From assembly GCA_018340805.1 (NCBI GenBank), contig JACMZG010000008.1, positions 16,143,384 to 16,207,383 on the forward strand: 64,000 nt of DNA, given 5' to 3'. The notes under the pieces are model-generated. The model did no database searches. It was not told the DNA's origin and was given only the letters and a program-made list of their open reading frames with translations. The translations under genes were made by a program, and so were the position numbers. Source of the stretch: Microvelia longipes (lineage: Eukaryota; Arthropoda; Insecta; Hemiptera; Veliidae). This document shows positions 1-11,098 of this stretch, piece by piece (the stretch's first letter is position 1; each line of letters starts with the position of its first letter).

Positions 1-1440
1 GATAATATTGCTTTAGCAGACCCAATGTTTTATTGCCCTAGTAGAGTTGACCTTTTGTTGGGAGCTGAAGTAGCTTTTGAAATAATTAAAGATGGCGTTT
101 GTAAATTAAGCCCATCCTTACCTACCATAAGAAATTCCTCTCTTGGTTGCAAAAGTATGTACCTCATTTAGCTGGTGACTTACCTGATTTAACCATGAGT
201 TGTATAAATATTGATTGCCATGAAAATAATTAGAAAATCTTATCACTAAATTTTGGGAAATAGAAGACCTTTCTAAATCTAAAACACTGTCTAAAGAACA
301 AAGACAGGTTGAAGAATATTATTCAGATACCACTACCAGAGATTCTTCTGGTAGGTACATTGTTAAATTACCCTTTAAAGGAAATCCTTCTGATCTTGGC
401 GAATCTTACAATTTTGCTTTGAAAAGATTGAACAGTTTACAACGTAAATTTAAAATTAATCCAGATATTCACGACCAGTATAATAGCTTTATAGAAGAGT
501 ATGTAGCCCTCGGTCACATGGAAGAACTCTCTACAGAAGAAATAGATAAAGTTATGGCTGAACCTCATTACTTTATTCTCATAGGGAAGTGATAAGAGAA
601 GGAAGCCTAACTACCAAAATTCGAGTGGTGTTTAACATCTATGCCTACGTCATCAGGAGTTTCCTTGAATGACATTTTAGAAGTTGGGCCACCGACAGAA
701 GGACATTTTTAATATTATACTAAGGTTTAGATCACGTCGATATGCCCTTGTTGCGGACGTAGAGAAATGTTCAGACAAGTATTAGTTTATAAACCTCATA
801 CCAACTTCCAACTAATTCTTTGGAAAAAACCAGATGGAAAATTAGTTGTATACCGTCTATTAACTCTTACTTATGCACATCTCCGGCTCCTTACTTGAGT
901 CAGAGAAGTTTGAACCAATTAGCTTATGAAAAAAGATAACTTTCCGTTAGCTAGTGCCTGTGCTCTAGAGGATTTCTACGTCGACGATTTGCTTGTGTCT
1001 GCCGATGACCTTGAAACCCTTTATAATTTACATCTCAACTTTCTGAAATGATGCACAATGGTGGCATGAATTTGCGGAAATGGGGATCTAATAATAAAGA
1101 ATTTATTGATTCTTTAGCCAAGAATGAACCTGATATTGAATGTTTTACCTTAGATTTATCTAAAGATACAGGAATTAAAACACTTGGGTTAACTGGATGC
1201 CCAATGAAGATGTTTTTGTGTATAAAGTTAACATCGAAATTAAAGAAAACTTAACTAAACGCTTTGTTTTAAGTCAAATTTCAAAAGTTTATGATCCACT
1301 TGGGCTATTAGGCCAGTCATAATAAAGGCAAAAATATTTATTCAAAACCTGTGGCTAGAGAAAATATCTTGGGATGAGCCACTATCTTCCAAACTTGCTG
1401 CTGTTTGGGAAACTTTTAGCGCTGATTACTTAATTTAAAT
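1..1440 (+). pseudogene. BEL/Pao pol, protease end and reverse transcriptase region (broken)
   Basis: The first ~170 bases encode the end of the retropepsin region, including a VDLLLGAEVAFEI stretch typical of the BEL protease. Next come the RT entry segment (ALKRLNSLQRKFKINP, then YVALGHMEEL) and RT proper: RYALVADVEKMFRQV near 735 holds the first catalytic aspartate, and FYVDDLLVSADDLETL near 973-1020 is the catalytic YVDD box. RT thumb and connection sequence follows (KVYDPLGLLGPV near 1290). Several frame changes (around 590, 650, 890, 1045 and 1190) and stops make this non-functional. In an intact element this enzyme copies the RNA genome into DNA in cytoplasmic particles. The family call is firm; exact breakpoints are judged by eye. 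Confidence 0.82.
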
Positions 1441-1479
1441 AATTATGCGTTACCTAGATTTATAGCTGAGTCGCCTGCA

Positions 1480-2025
1480 GTTGCTTCATATGAGCTACAC
1501 GGCTTCTGTGATGCTAGCGAGGCCGCATATGCTGCATGCGTTTACCTGAAAATTACTTACCTTAATCGTGAGCCATCATCTAATTTATTATGTTCCAAGT
1601 CGAGAGTTGCACCAAAAAGCTCACTCTTCCACGCCTAGAGTTATGTGGAGCGTTGCTTTTGAGCAGATTGATTACCAAAGTCTTAGAATCTCTTAAATCC
1701 TTTAAGTTTAGTAGAATATACTATTGGACTGATAGTACCATCGTATTGCACTGGATTGCGGCTGACTCTGTTAGGTGGAAAACTTTTAGGTAACAGAGTT
1801 TCAGAAATTCAGGAAAGTACTCACAATGGAACTTGGTTGCATGTTTCATCATCGCAAAACCCTGCAGACCTGGCTTCCGGAGGTTTAAACCCTTCCAAAT
1901 TTATTGAAATGAATGACTTTTGGATGCATGGACCAGACTTTATACTATTGAGTCATACTTTTGAACCTCCGGTTTTAAATCATGACTACGAAAACTTACC
2001 GGAAACGAAAGAAAATACATGTTAA
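1480..2025 (+). pseudogene. BEL/Pao RNase H region (broken)
   Basis: The reading frames contain HGFCDASEAAYAACVYL near 1500, then LPRLELCGALLLSRL, YYWTDSTIVLHWIA and WLHVSSSQNPADLASGGL. This is the diagnostic RNase H order of BEL/Pao elements, with acidic residues in CDASE, LELCGA and WTDS, and the final NPADLASRG-like motif. A frameshift near 1780 separates the last motif from the previous ones. In an intact element the domain would degrade the RNA strand of the RNA-DNA hybrid. It continues the same pol gene, with the integrase following after about 360 bases of poorer sequence. Confidence 0.82.
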
Positions 2026-2387
2026 TTTGGTATCTATCGAATCAAACGAACCTAATTTAAAAGAATTATTTGACATTACTAAATTTATATCGTGGAAATC
2101 GTTATATAAAACTTAGCTATGTCTACCGGTTTATTTCGAATCTTAAATCTAAACAAAGAATAAAAATACTCTCTCGGTCAATGAGCTAATTAAATCGCAA
2201 ACAGTTATATTAAGGTTTTACCAAAAGGAAATGTTTCCTGATGAACTAAAATTACTTACTAATTCCAAACCTCTGAATGCAACAAATAGATTATTATCTC
2301 TATCACCTTTCTTGATAATGATTCCCTCATTGTTGGAGGAAGAATTATTAATGCCGATGTGCCATTTAGTCAAAAGCATCCATATTA

Positions 2388-3085
2388 TTGGATTCTAAAC
2401 ATTACTTAACTAAACTTATTGTGGACTATTATCACAATAAATATTATCATATTGGCCCTCAACAGCTATTATTTACAGTAAGATTAAAGTTTTGGCCAAT
2501 ACATGGTAAAAATTTGTGTAGGCAAGTTGTACACAGTTGCATAACTTGTTATAAAGTCAAACCTAAACCTCATTCCTACCTTATGGGAGACCTTCCTAAA
2601 TCTAGAGTAAATATATCTCCTCCATTTCAGCATTGTAGCATTGATTTTGCTGGACCTATTAATTATAAAATATCTCTAGCTAGAAATCCTAAACTTTATA
2701 AAGGTTATATTTGCATATTTATTTGCTTTTCTACAAAAGCAATGCACATTGAGCTGGTTACCGATTTAACGGCGCAAGCTTTATAGCATCTTTTAGACGT
2801 TTCTCAGCAAGACGAGGATTGCCATCGAACGTGTATTGTGATAATGCAAGCAATTTCGTTCGTGCTGATAAGGAAATTAAAAGATATATAAATGATTCCC
2901 TAAACCCTAACCTAAACAATACTTTTTCAGATGATAATGTCACTTTTCACTTCGCACCTGCTCGCTCGCCTACTTTTCAAGGGTACGTCGAAAGTGGTGT
3001 CAAATCTGTAAAATACCACCTTAAAAGAATTATGGGGTATAGTGTTCTAACTTACGACGAATTACATACCTTGCTAGCTCAATAG
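2388..3085 (+). pseudogene. BEL/Pao integrase (frameshifted)
   Basis: A zinc-binding N-terminal region (HNKYYHIGPQQLL, then CITCYKVKP, giving the HHCC pattern) is followed by the catalytic core. The DDE residues can be seen: aspartate in HCSIDFAGP near 2640, aspartate in YCDNASNFV near 2835, and glutamate in GYVESGVKSVKYHL near 2985. A frameshift near 2780 separates the first aspartate from the other two, so the protein is not continuous. The role in an intact copy is joining the element's DNA to the host chromosome in the nucleus. The spacing and flanking motifs are typical of BEL/Pao rather than Gypsy. Confidence 0.85.
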
Positions 3086-3219
3086 AGGCCTGCTTGAATT
3101 CCCGTCCTCTATCTCCTACCTCAACTGATCCCAATGACCTTACAGTACTTACTCCAGGGCATTTTCTAGTGGGTCAACCCTTGACTTTGCCACCTGATCC
3201 TCTTTGGACGACCGACAGC

Positions 3220-3561
3220 TAAATCTACTTACACGATGGCAACGAGTGCAGTGGATGTTTCGTCAATTTTGGGTACGCTGGCGAAAAGAAGTTTTAAGCC
3301 TATACCAACAAAGAGCGAAATGGACAACCTTCATCTCAACTTCTTCCAGGAACTCTCGTCCTACTTATGGATGATAACTTACCTCCATTACGCTGGTCTT
3401 TAGGAAGAATTCTCGAGCTCCATCCTGGAGCTGATGGAGTTTCACGTGTTGCTACCGTGAAAACAGGAAAAAGAAGCACTACCAGAAGAGCAGTCAACCG
3501 GTTATGCCCTTTACCTCTTCCATCTGAGCTGACTACCTTCACAGAGTCTGAAGATACTTAA
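3220..3561 (+). pseudogene. BEL/Pao C-terminal integrase-associated domain (DUF5641-like)
   Basis: Separated by a frameshift or deletion from the integrase core, this piece holds WQRVQWMFRQFW-like sequence near 3236-3270 and then, from 3367, DDNLPPLRWSLGRILELHPG and DGVSRVATVKT. These are the signature of the small C-terminal domain that follows the integrase in BEL/Pao Pol proteins. The reading frame closes at 3559-3561, which is the natural end of pol, about 250 bases before the LTR. The 3562-3812 stretch is AT-rich 3' untranslated sequence. Confidence 0.78.
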
Positions 3562-3812
3562 GGGGAATTTATTAGATTATTGTTTATAATTGTTTTAACT
3601 TACTTTTCATTGTTTTTTATTTTGTTTTCATTTGGTTTACTTTAATTTTGATATCTTAATTGAAAGAGAATTTACCTATTTGCTTATCTTTAATTTAGAG
3701 TTATTAACTTAAGTTGCTTATTTTAATTGGTTAATTTTTAAAGCTAATTATTTTTGACTATTTGTCACATTAGTTTAATTTTCTGTTGACTCATTGGTCA
3801 ACGGGGGCGGAA

Positions 3813-4068
3813 TGTTGTTTAGTTTTAGTTAAAAGTTAGTCTAGCGCTCTGACTAGCCCCACCCTTATGTGATAAGCGGGAATGCGCTAGAAAAAGGCCT
3901 AGTGTTTCAGTCCCTTACCAACCTACCGCTATGAACGGCCGTATCATTTTATATTTTACTATTTGTATCATTTTATTTTATTTCATTATACCGTTTATTA
4001 AACTTACTTTGTGTTCGTTTTTATGATTATCAATACAGTCCTCACCTACCGTGCTATGTACCAAAACA
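3813..4068 (+). repeat. probable BEL/Pao 3' LTR
   Basis: It starts with TGTTGTTTAG directly after a purine tract and ends near CCAAAACA, giving the canonical TG...CA borders. Its ~256 bp is a plausible BEL LTR length. With no partner LTR in the window, the right border is an inference. Confidence 0.55.
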
Positions 4069-4110
4069 TAAATATAGTGTTTAATTATGTCTTTTATCGT
4101 GTTGTTGTGG

Positions 4111-4447
4111 CTTATTTTAACTGATGAAGGGTGCATTGAGATGTTTGCACCATTTGAATAAACTTAGTGCATACATAAGAGCTGCTGTTAGATGGCAATG
4201 TCTTTCACTTAATTTATGTTCAAATTCTGCTTTCAAGAGGATTATCTGAAGTCTACCCCTAACTTCAGGTAAAATAAAATTATCAGTTAAAGCTGGGCTC
4301 TGTGGTGCTGTGGCAAATTATCTGAAGTCTGGACTTCATCGACGACTCTACAACTGCGAATCGATGCCACCTCAAGAAAATAAAGTTTCACCGGGACAAA
4401 GACTTGAAGGGCGTCAGTCTCAACCTTCATGATGATAATATTCCACT
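4111..4447 (+). repeat. arm-specific insertion in the giant inverted repeat
   Basis: These ~337 bases sit in the left arm only. They begin with a CTGATGA sequence followed by a GGTGCA...TGCACC stem (4121-4153), resembling the structured motif seen in Penelope-like pieces later in the window. No clear open reading frame or target-site duplication was recognised. Confidence 0.45.
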
Positions 4448-5492
4448 TTAAATAGAATTTAAACTCTTTTATTGTTAAAATTATATATCATAATAAAACT
4501 AAGCTGAATTGATTTTTTCTTTTTGTTCTAATTTCTGTATGACCAACACCAATTTAGGAGGTTTGTCATACAGGCCCCTAGGAAACCCTTAATCTATATT
4601 TCTGACTTACCTTAGCATTCTACATTACAGTCAGACGCATACTATAGCTCTTAAATGTGTGCCAAATAGTAACTTGGCACATATTTATTTATATAGATGT
4701 CCACCAGTGTCAAGGTAGACAGCATACAATTTTTGGAAAAAATTTTTTGATGAAAAGTGTTTCTCATGTTGCAAGTTAATATTTGACTTTCAGATTTTCA
4801 ACACAATTACATATTGGTGGAACTTAGCAGTTTTCTCGTTGCCAAAAGGTTTTATTAAACAGGAGTTTTCATGCAATATTATCACAAACAGAGGCAAACT
4901 GGCCAGTGAGCACAAGGGGAACAGCCCTCCATAAACTAATATAAATCAAAGTGTGTAAAAATGAGGGGTCAGGGGTAGAGACAGCCTTCCGACTCCCACC
5001 TTTTTCCTTATAGGTGAAACGGACTTGCTTTTCCATCCAGGTGAGTCCACTTGCATTAAGAGTTCATCTACTATGCTTAAAATACATATCAAAACTCATA
5101 AAATGTGAAGGAATCAATTTTTTCTTAGTAGCCCTAAGTCAATCATGAAGGAGGTTACACAGAGTCCCTGAAGGCCCAAAAATGATAACTCAGACCTTTT
5201 AATGTATTGAGATAGGCTATGCCCCATCTAGTGATATATCTCTATGATGGTGGGATATGTGGCGCTTCAATGCAGATATTTAGAGGATCTGATAGCGACA
5301 GAATTTGCTCAGGACCATATGAAGGGTGGGAGTTGGAAAACTGTCTCTTTACCAACCCCTTATTTTTACTGGCTGATACAATTTTAATGAAAAATTGGCA
5401 TAAAGTCCAAAATTGTCAACAATTTTTCTTACAACACTGTGTTTAAATGATTAACACACACACACACACACACCACACATATATATATATAT

Positions 5493-6061
5493 ATAAAAAC
5501 CCTTCACTTTCAGGGACTATGGTTTTATTAGAAGTTTGGGGAGAAAGCTCGGATACTTTGCTTACCACTTCAACAAACTGAGGAGGTAAACTAATTTTTT
5601 GAGAGGATAATGTATTAAGTTTTTGATAAAATTGAGGAGATAAATGATTTAAAGTTTCTTTCATATTAATAATATGGTATTGAACAAGGTTTATCAGTTT
5701 CAGTTTCCACCTGTGAGATGTAGGTTTGGTCCCTGTTCGGCCCTCTTTAAGTCTTTTTAGCCCACTATGCCACTGATCACAAACAACAAAATGACAATTT
5801 TGTTAATTCAAATTTTTTTTTAATTCTATTATATTGCATCTAAAAAAATTTCTGTCTTGCTCACCCCAACCCAAAGCCAAGTGTTGCAAAGCCACACTTT
5901 GCAAGTGTTGCAAAGCCTGTGCTCTTGCAACACTTTGATTATGGTTTGATTAGAATTCATAAGTTTCACAAATTCATAAGTTGTGATTTTATTATTTTTC
6001 TGTTAAAAATGTAACATTAAATCTTATACTTGTAAATTATTAAACAAATTAATAAAAAAAA
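5493..6061. repeat. central block, copy 1 (left of assembly gap)
   Basis: This block starts at the ATATATA tract followed by ACCCTTCACTTTCAGGG and ends at an A-rich tract adjoining the gap. It is nearly identical to 6519-7089. It contains a 55-codon minus-strand reading frame (5665 downward) opening MKETLNHLSPQFY, which recurs in copy 2 and is not recognised. It also has a tRNA-like A box and a weak B box on the minus strand (5761-5772 and 5722-5732). The duplication may be an assembly effect. Confidence 0.8.
5700..5785 (-). repeat. possible tRNA-derived SINE head (also in copy 2 at ~6727-6813)
   Basis: On the minus strand TGGCATAGTGGG fits the pol III A-box pattern and GGACCAAACCT is a degenerate B box about 29 bases later. 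The CAGTGGCATAGTGGGCTAA context resembles a tRNA 5' half. No tRNA cloverleaf was confirmed, so this is a weak call. Confidence 0.3.
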
Positions 6062-6518
6062 NNNNNNNNNNNNNNNNNNNNNNNNNNNNNNNNNNNNNNN
6101 NNNNNNNNNNNNNNNNNNNNNNNNNNNNNNNNNNNNNNNNNNNNNNNNNNNNNNNNNNNNNNNNNNNNNNNNNNNNNNNNNNNNNNNNNNNNNNNNNNNN
6201 NNNNNNNNNNNNNNNNNNNNNNNNNNNNNNNNNNNNNNNNNNNNNNNNNNNNNNNNNNNNNNNNNNNNNNNNNNNNNNNNNNNNNNNNNNNNNNNNNNNN
6301 NNNNNNNNNNNNNNNNNNNNNNNNNNNNNNNNNNNNNNNNNNNNNNNNNNNNNNNNNNNNNNNNNNNNNNNNNNNNNNNNNNNNNNNNNNNNNNNNNNNN
6401 NNNNNNNNNNNNNNNNNNNNNNNNNNNNNNNNNNNNNNNNNNNNNNNNNNNNNNNNNNNNNNNNNNNNNNNNNNNNNNNNNNNNNNNNNNNNNNNNNNNN
6501 NNNNNNNNNNNNNNNNNN
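6062..6518. other. assembly gap (457 N)
   Basis: All bases are N. The sequence immediately left (5493-6061) and right (6519-7089) of the gap is the same block, so the gap may join two copies of one locus. Confidence 0.99.
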
Positions 6519-7089
6519 TATATATAAACCCTTCACTTTCAGGGACTATGGTTTTATTAGAAGTTTGGGGAGAAAGCTCGGATACTTTGCTTACCACTTC
6601 AACAAACTGAGGAGGTAAACTAATTTTTTGAGAGGATAATGTATTAAGTTTTTGATAAAATTGAGGAGATAAATGATTTAAAGTTTCTTTCATATTAATA
6701 ATATGGTATTGAACAAGGTTTATCAGTTTCAGTTTCCACCTGTGAGATGTAGGTTTGGTCCCTGTTCGGCCCTCTTTAAGTCTTTTTAGCCCACTATGCC
6801 ACTGATCACAAACAACAAAATGACAATTTTGTTAATTCAAATTTTTTTTTAATTCTATTATATTGCATCTAAAAAAATTTCTGTCTTGCTCACCCCAACC
6901 CAAAGCCAAGTGTTGCAAAGCCACACTTTGCAAGTGTTGCAAAGCCTGTGCTCTTGCAACACTTTGATTATGGTTTGATTAGAATTCATAAGTTTCACAA
7001 ATTCATAAGTTGTGATTTTATTATTTTTCTGTTAAAAATGTAACATTAAATCTTATACTTGTAAATTATTAAACAAATTAATAAAAAAA
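6519..7089. repeat. central block, copy 2 (right of assembly gap)
   Basis: Nearly base-for-base the same as 5493-6061, including the short minus-strand reading frame and the tRNA-like boxes. It continues past the point where copy 1 is cut by the gap into about 440 bases of unique AT-rich sequence. Confidence 0.85.
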
Positions 7090-7529
7090 ACCACTAGAAC
7101 AAATTTTAAAAATTGTCTACTATTTTATTGTTAGGCATGTGCATTATTATATAACTTATACTTACTTTAATATTTTATGACTTCCAGTTAAAATTTGTAT
7201 GCATGAATATTTACAAAAAGTAATTGTTAAATAAAGCCGGCCATGTAATAGAAAGAAAAAACTAACTTTTATGCAGAAGTAAAATATTATGCTTAACTAT
7301 TTAAAAAAAAATAAAATAAAATAATAGTCTAAACTGGTCTATATTTAATTTGATCGTTTTTTAATACAAATTTTTTACTTGATTATTTTTTTAATGGCTT
7401 TATAACTCAATAACATTTTAACAAATTTAATGGTAGTATCAAGTTTATGGTTAATCAAAGAGTCTGTTTAAATAGTTAAAAAACAGATTAAATATATTTT
7501 TATGTACGTCAATAACTACAATAAATAAA

Positions 7530-7558
7530 TGTATACACAACACACACACACACACACA

Positions 7559-7637
<79 letters not shown>

Positions 7638-7640
7638 TAA
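7530..7640. repeat. CA / AT / TG microsatellite at the inner end of the right arm
   Basis: A CA run, a long AT run and a TG run follow one another and form a near-perfect simple-sequence palindrome. Open frames here (runs of HTHTHT, IYIYIY and VCVCVC) are artefacts of the repeat. Confidence 0.95.
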
Positions 7641-9394
7641 TCATTTTAACACAGTGTTGTAAGAAAAAATTGTTGACAATTTTGGACTTTATGCCAATTT
7701 TCATTAAAATTGTATCAGCCAGTAAAAATAAGGATTGGTAAGAGACAGTTTTCCAACTCCCACTCTTCATATGGTCCTGAGCAAAATTCTGTCGCTATCA
7801 GATCCTCTAAATATCTGCATTGAAGCGCCACATATCCACCATCATAGAGATATATCACTAGATGGGGCATAGCCTATCTCAATACATTAAAAGGTCTGAG
7901 TTATCATTTTTGGGCCTTCAGGGACTCTGTGTAACCTCCTTCATGATTGACTTAGGGCTACTAAGAAAAAATTGATTCCTTCACATTTTATGAGTTTTGA
8001 TATGTATTTTAAGCATAGTAGATGAACTCTTAATGCAAGTGGACTCTCCTGGATGGAAAGCAAGTCCGTTTCACCTATAAGGAAAAAGGTGGGAGTCGGA
8101 AGGCTGTCTCTACCCCTGACCCTCATTTTTACACACTTTGATTTATATTAGTTTATGGAGGGCTGTTCCCCTTGTGCTCACTGGCCAGTTTGCCTCTGTT
8201 TGTGATAATATTGCATGAAAACTCCTGTTTAATAAAACCTTTTGGCAACGAGAAAACTGCTAAGTTCCACCAATATGTAATTGTGTTGAAAATCTTAAGT
8301 CAAATATTAACTTCATGCCAAGTTTCATTAAAATTGGATCAGCCATTTGACCTGAAAAAGGTTTACAAGAAATGTGCACATCCATTCATATATTTCGAGA
8401 ACTATGCGAGCTTCAGATGTGGTTGAGGTCTCTCTCTCTATCCAGATAACTTCTATGCAACATGAGAAACACTTTTCATCAAAAAATTTTTTCCAAAAAT
8501 TGTATGCTGTCTACCTTGACACTGGTGGACATCTATATAAATAAATATGTGCCAAGTTACTATTTGGCACACATTTAAGAGCTATAAGTATGCGTCTGAC
8601 TGTAATGTAGAATGCAAGGTAAGTCAGAAATATAGATTAAGGGTTTCCTAGGGGCCTGTATGACAAACCTCCTAAATTGGTGTTGGTCATACAGAAATTA
8701 GAACAAAAAAAAAATCAATTCAGCTTAGTTTTATTATGATATATAATTTTAACAATAAAAGAGTTTAAATTTTGTTTGCCAAGCTCTCTTTTGCCTTAAA
8801 ATGTCCGGAAAAACCACAACAACACGATAAAAGACATAATTAAACACTATATTTAACATAAAACTTTGTAAAAAGTATAAAAATAAAACCATTTAATTTC
8901 ACTGTAAGTCACTGTCAAACGACGTGTTTTAATAATCGAAGTATGGCTTGTTTACAATTTTTAGAAGTTGGTGGCCAAAATGTTCGATGAAGCAAAAAGA
9001 AAATTTTTAATATAAATACATTTTTTTTTTGCAAAATCTTACAGTTATGACCATTTTTCATGGAACACTTGTCTTCTTTTTAGAAATTACAGCTGGAAAC
9101 ACTTAAAAAAATTGATGTCAAGAATGTTCGTTGGAGCAAATTAGAGGAGTAGGGTTTGCTCCAGTGGCCGGATTGACATTGGACATTTGCGTCAACGGAG
9201 GCGACTCGAACTATCTGAGTTAAACCTTTCTGATTCACTACTTTTTGACAAAACTCCGGTTGAATTACCTAAATCTAAACAAATCTCTACTGAATTACTA
9301 CCCCCTCTAAATGTCTCACAACTTACAGTCAATTCGTCAGTCCAACTTATATCTATTTCTTCTATTGATTCTTCGTCTTTCATTATGTGCCAAC

Positions 9395-9660
9395 TTGGCA
9401 CATAACTCATCATACGATAAATCTTTGGGAAGTTTAGGATGACAAACATTCCTTAAAGTTTTATAAGCATCCTCACCAATTAGTGTCAACAACACCGTTA
9501 CTTTTCTACTCTCAGCTACAGCATTTGCTACAAAGTACTGGTCTAGTCTTTCTTTATAAATGTCCCAGCTATCAGACTCACTTTTGTATTCAGACATTTG
9601 GCCAACAACGGTAACCAATGGAACTAACACAGCATTATTTTTATCAGCCATCCTCGTCGC
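9395..9660 (-). pseudogene. Ty3/Gypsy gag N-terminal fragment
   Basis: Read on the minus strand from the methionine at about 9651, the protein starts MADKNNAVLVPLV and contains SDSWDIYKERLDQYF, VTVLLTLIGEDAYKTLRNV and LPKDLSYDELCAKLA. This is the start of a Gypsy-type Gag: a tryptophan region, then a leucine-rich segment ending in a G-x-x-x-Y-x-x-L motif. About 90 residues are present before the frame breaks into unrelated charged sequence, so only the N-terminal part of the capsid-like domain survives. A second minus-strand frame (9192-9449) continues with a serine-rich stretch that may be another fragment. No LTR or pol is adjacent. Gag would form the particle that packages element RNA. Confidence 0.68.
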
Positions 9661-9679
9661 CAATTTGTAGTATCTTACA

Positions 9680-10090
9680 AATAAATGAAGATAACTAAAC
9701 TCATTACACAACTAATACTTTTAATTAATAAAATACTTCTTCTTCTTCTTTCTTATTTTTTTGTCTTTAACTTAATACAATCGACATTACTCACTGTTTG
9801 TTTAAACCATCTTTTTATTTGTTTTTATTTTTATTTTATTTTTTTTTTTGGAGCCATAGGACCTCTTATTTTTAGTATTTTACAATTTGAAATACGACTA
9901 TCATTTGGTGGTAGAACATTAATGATAATAATATAATATTTTCCATACATACATTTTGTAAAACCATTTAATTTTATCTCTTTCTTATAAATAAAACTAA
10001 CGATTACATAACAGTTAAATCATAAAGGCAATGGAAACTGAGAAGCCAAATGAGGTGTCAATAGAGAAGATTCAAAAATCTAACTATAAG
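9680..10090. other. AT-rich non-coding stretch
   Basis: Homopolymer-rich sequence with long T runs near 9840. Nothing recognisable was found; short open frames are low-complexity artefacts. Confidence 0.6.
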
Positions 10091-10297
10091 ATATTTGCTC
10101 ATTCGAACATTTTTGACATGCTTTATTTTTGATAATTTTCAAAAAGAAAAACTGCTAGAAAACCTTATTTTTATCAAGTTTCCCCCCAATTTGGCGGGAA
10201 ATAGCAAAAATAACGTAAAAATTAGATTTGCTCAAACGAACATTTGTGACATCGCTCTTTTGCGTCATCGATCAAGTTTGACGACCTTGAAATAAAT

Positions 10298-10804
10298 TTG
10301 CTTCAATGGCCATTTGTGACAATGAACATTTGCGACTACATATCCCCACGAGATAGTTCGAGCAATATGTCAGAAGATTTAATTAATAGTTCAGATAGAG
10401 TAGATAGGAATTATTTTTATATTAAATATAAGTCGAAATTTAGTTTAGTTAATGATGAATATCGAAATAATGATATATTTAAGTATGTAAGTTGTGAATT
10501 GAGCTCAGTTAGACGTACTTACAAAGATAGTAAGGAAGTTAGGCCAGAACGAAGTAAGTTAGTCAGGTACTTTGGTATAGGTAGTGAAAACATAAGGTCT
10601 GAACAAATTGAGACAGTTAGATATACAGATAAAGGTAGTGAGAAATTTGGGTCTCAACATAGGTCAGTCAGTTACTTAGAAAAAGGTTGTAAAATAGTTA
10701 AGTTCGATAATTTAAAAAATAATTCAGTACATACATCTAGAAGAATTCGAGGTAGAAATAAATGGGTAAGAAATAATTTTGTAAGTTGTAGGTCAGAAGG
10801 ATAG
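10298..10804 (+). CDS. unrecognised reading frame with internal repeats
   Basis: An open frame of 168 codons begins at a TTG; the first ATG is at codon 9. It encodes a basic, serine-, arginine- and tyrosine-rich protein that I do not recognise. From about residue 85 it carries three degenerate copies of a ~20-residue pattern: LVRYFGIGSENIR, VRYTDKGSEKFG and VSYLEKGCKIVKF. The C-terminus is strongly basic (RRIRGRNKWVRNN). Internal repeats argue that it is not random, but the surroundings are transposon debris and its first codons overlap the short-motif cluster. It may be a fragment of a mobile-element protein. No promoter or intron could be identified. Confidence 0.3.
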   Translation: MLQWPFVTMNICDYISPRDSSSNMSEDLINSSDRVDRNYFYIKYKSKFSLVNDEYRNNDIFKYVSCELSSVRRTYKDSKEVRPERSKLVRYFGIGSENIRSEQIETVRYTDKGSEKFGSQHRSVSYLEKGCKIVKFDNLKNNSVHTSRRIRGRNKWVRNNFVSCRSEG

Positions 10805-11098
10805 GTAACAAAAAAAAGTTTTGAGCGTATGTATACATTTATTGTATACATACACACTTTTAAATAAAAATAAATAAAAATAAAACATAAATAATAGTAA
10901 ATAAAAGTAAAGATGAATAAATAAAATAAGAAAAATTTATTAGTCTAGAAATTAAGACAAATGAAGAGAAGAATTACTTTTAAATAGCTGTTTATTCTAT
11001 TTATATTTTTATCTATACTTATTTTGTCTTTTATAGTTTAACTTTGTTTTTAATTTTTACCTTCGTAATTGTTTGTATTTTACCTTATCTTAATCTTA

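Larger units (their letters stand above)
1..4068 (+). mobile_element. BEL/Pao LTR retrotransposon, 5' part outside window, decayed
   Basis: The order protease, reverse transcriptase, RNase H, zinc-type integrase, C-terminal integrase-associated domain, purine tract and LTR is that of a BEL/Pao element read left to right. The 5' LTR, gag and the start of pol lie before the window. The coding part is broken by many frameshifts and stops, so it is a fossil copy. A purine-rich tract (ACGGGGGCGGAA) directly precedes the proposed 3' LTR. No second LTR is visible for comparison, so the outer edge near 4068 is approximate. The left arm of a large inverted repeat begins immediately afterwards. Confidence 0.88.
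4069..8855. repeat. 4.8-kb giant inverted repeat (foldback-like element)
   Basis: The left arm (4069-4110 and about 4448-5495) is the reverse complement of the right arm (about 7560-8775 and 8814-8855). The outer 42 bases match exactly (beginning TAAATATAGTG). Over the long arms similarity is very high, including a block with TGATGGTGGGATATGTGGCG near 5244 and its complement near 7825-7850. Left-arm bases 4111-4447 have no counterpart; the right arm has about 38 different bases there. Neither arm shows a transposase. The centre holds CA/AT microsatellites, a duplicated ~570-bp block and the assembly gap. It could be a foldback transposon or an inverted duplication. Confidence 0.85.
8974..10340. 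repeat. cluster of a short motif in both orientations
   Basis: The ~19-base motif TTTGCTCMAACGAACATTT, often followed by KTGACAT, occurs on the minus strand at 8974-8997 and 9114-9142. It occurs on the plus strand at 10091-10120, 10225-10252 and 10294-10320, with a diverged plus copy near 9154-9190. Copies at the left point one way and those at the right the other. This would fit subterminal repeats of a DNA element spanning about 8970-10340, although no ends were identified. Confidence 0.5.

Noticed and set aside
5700..5785. A functional tRNA gene
   Set aside because: Only an A box and a weak B box are visible; no acceptor stem or anticodon arm could be built. Kept only as a weak SINE candidate.
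7516..7770. Frames with VCVC, IYIY and HTHT runs
   Set aside because: CA/AT/TG microsatellite translation.
8172..8426. 84-codon frame in the right arm of the palindrome
   Set aside because: No domain, and the corresponding left-arm sequence does not keep the frame.
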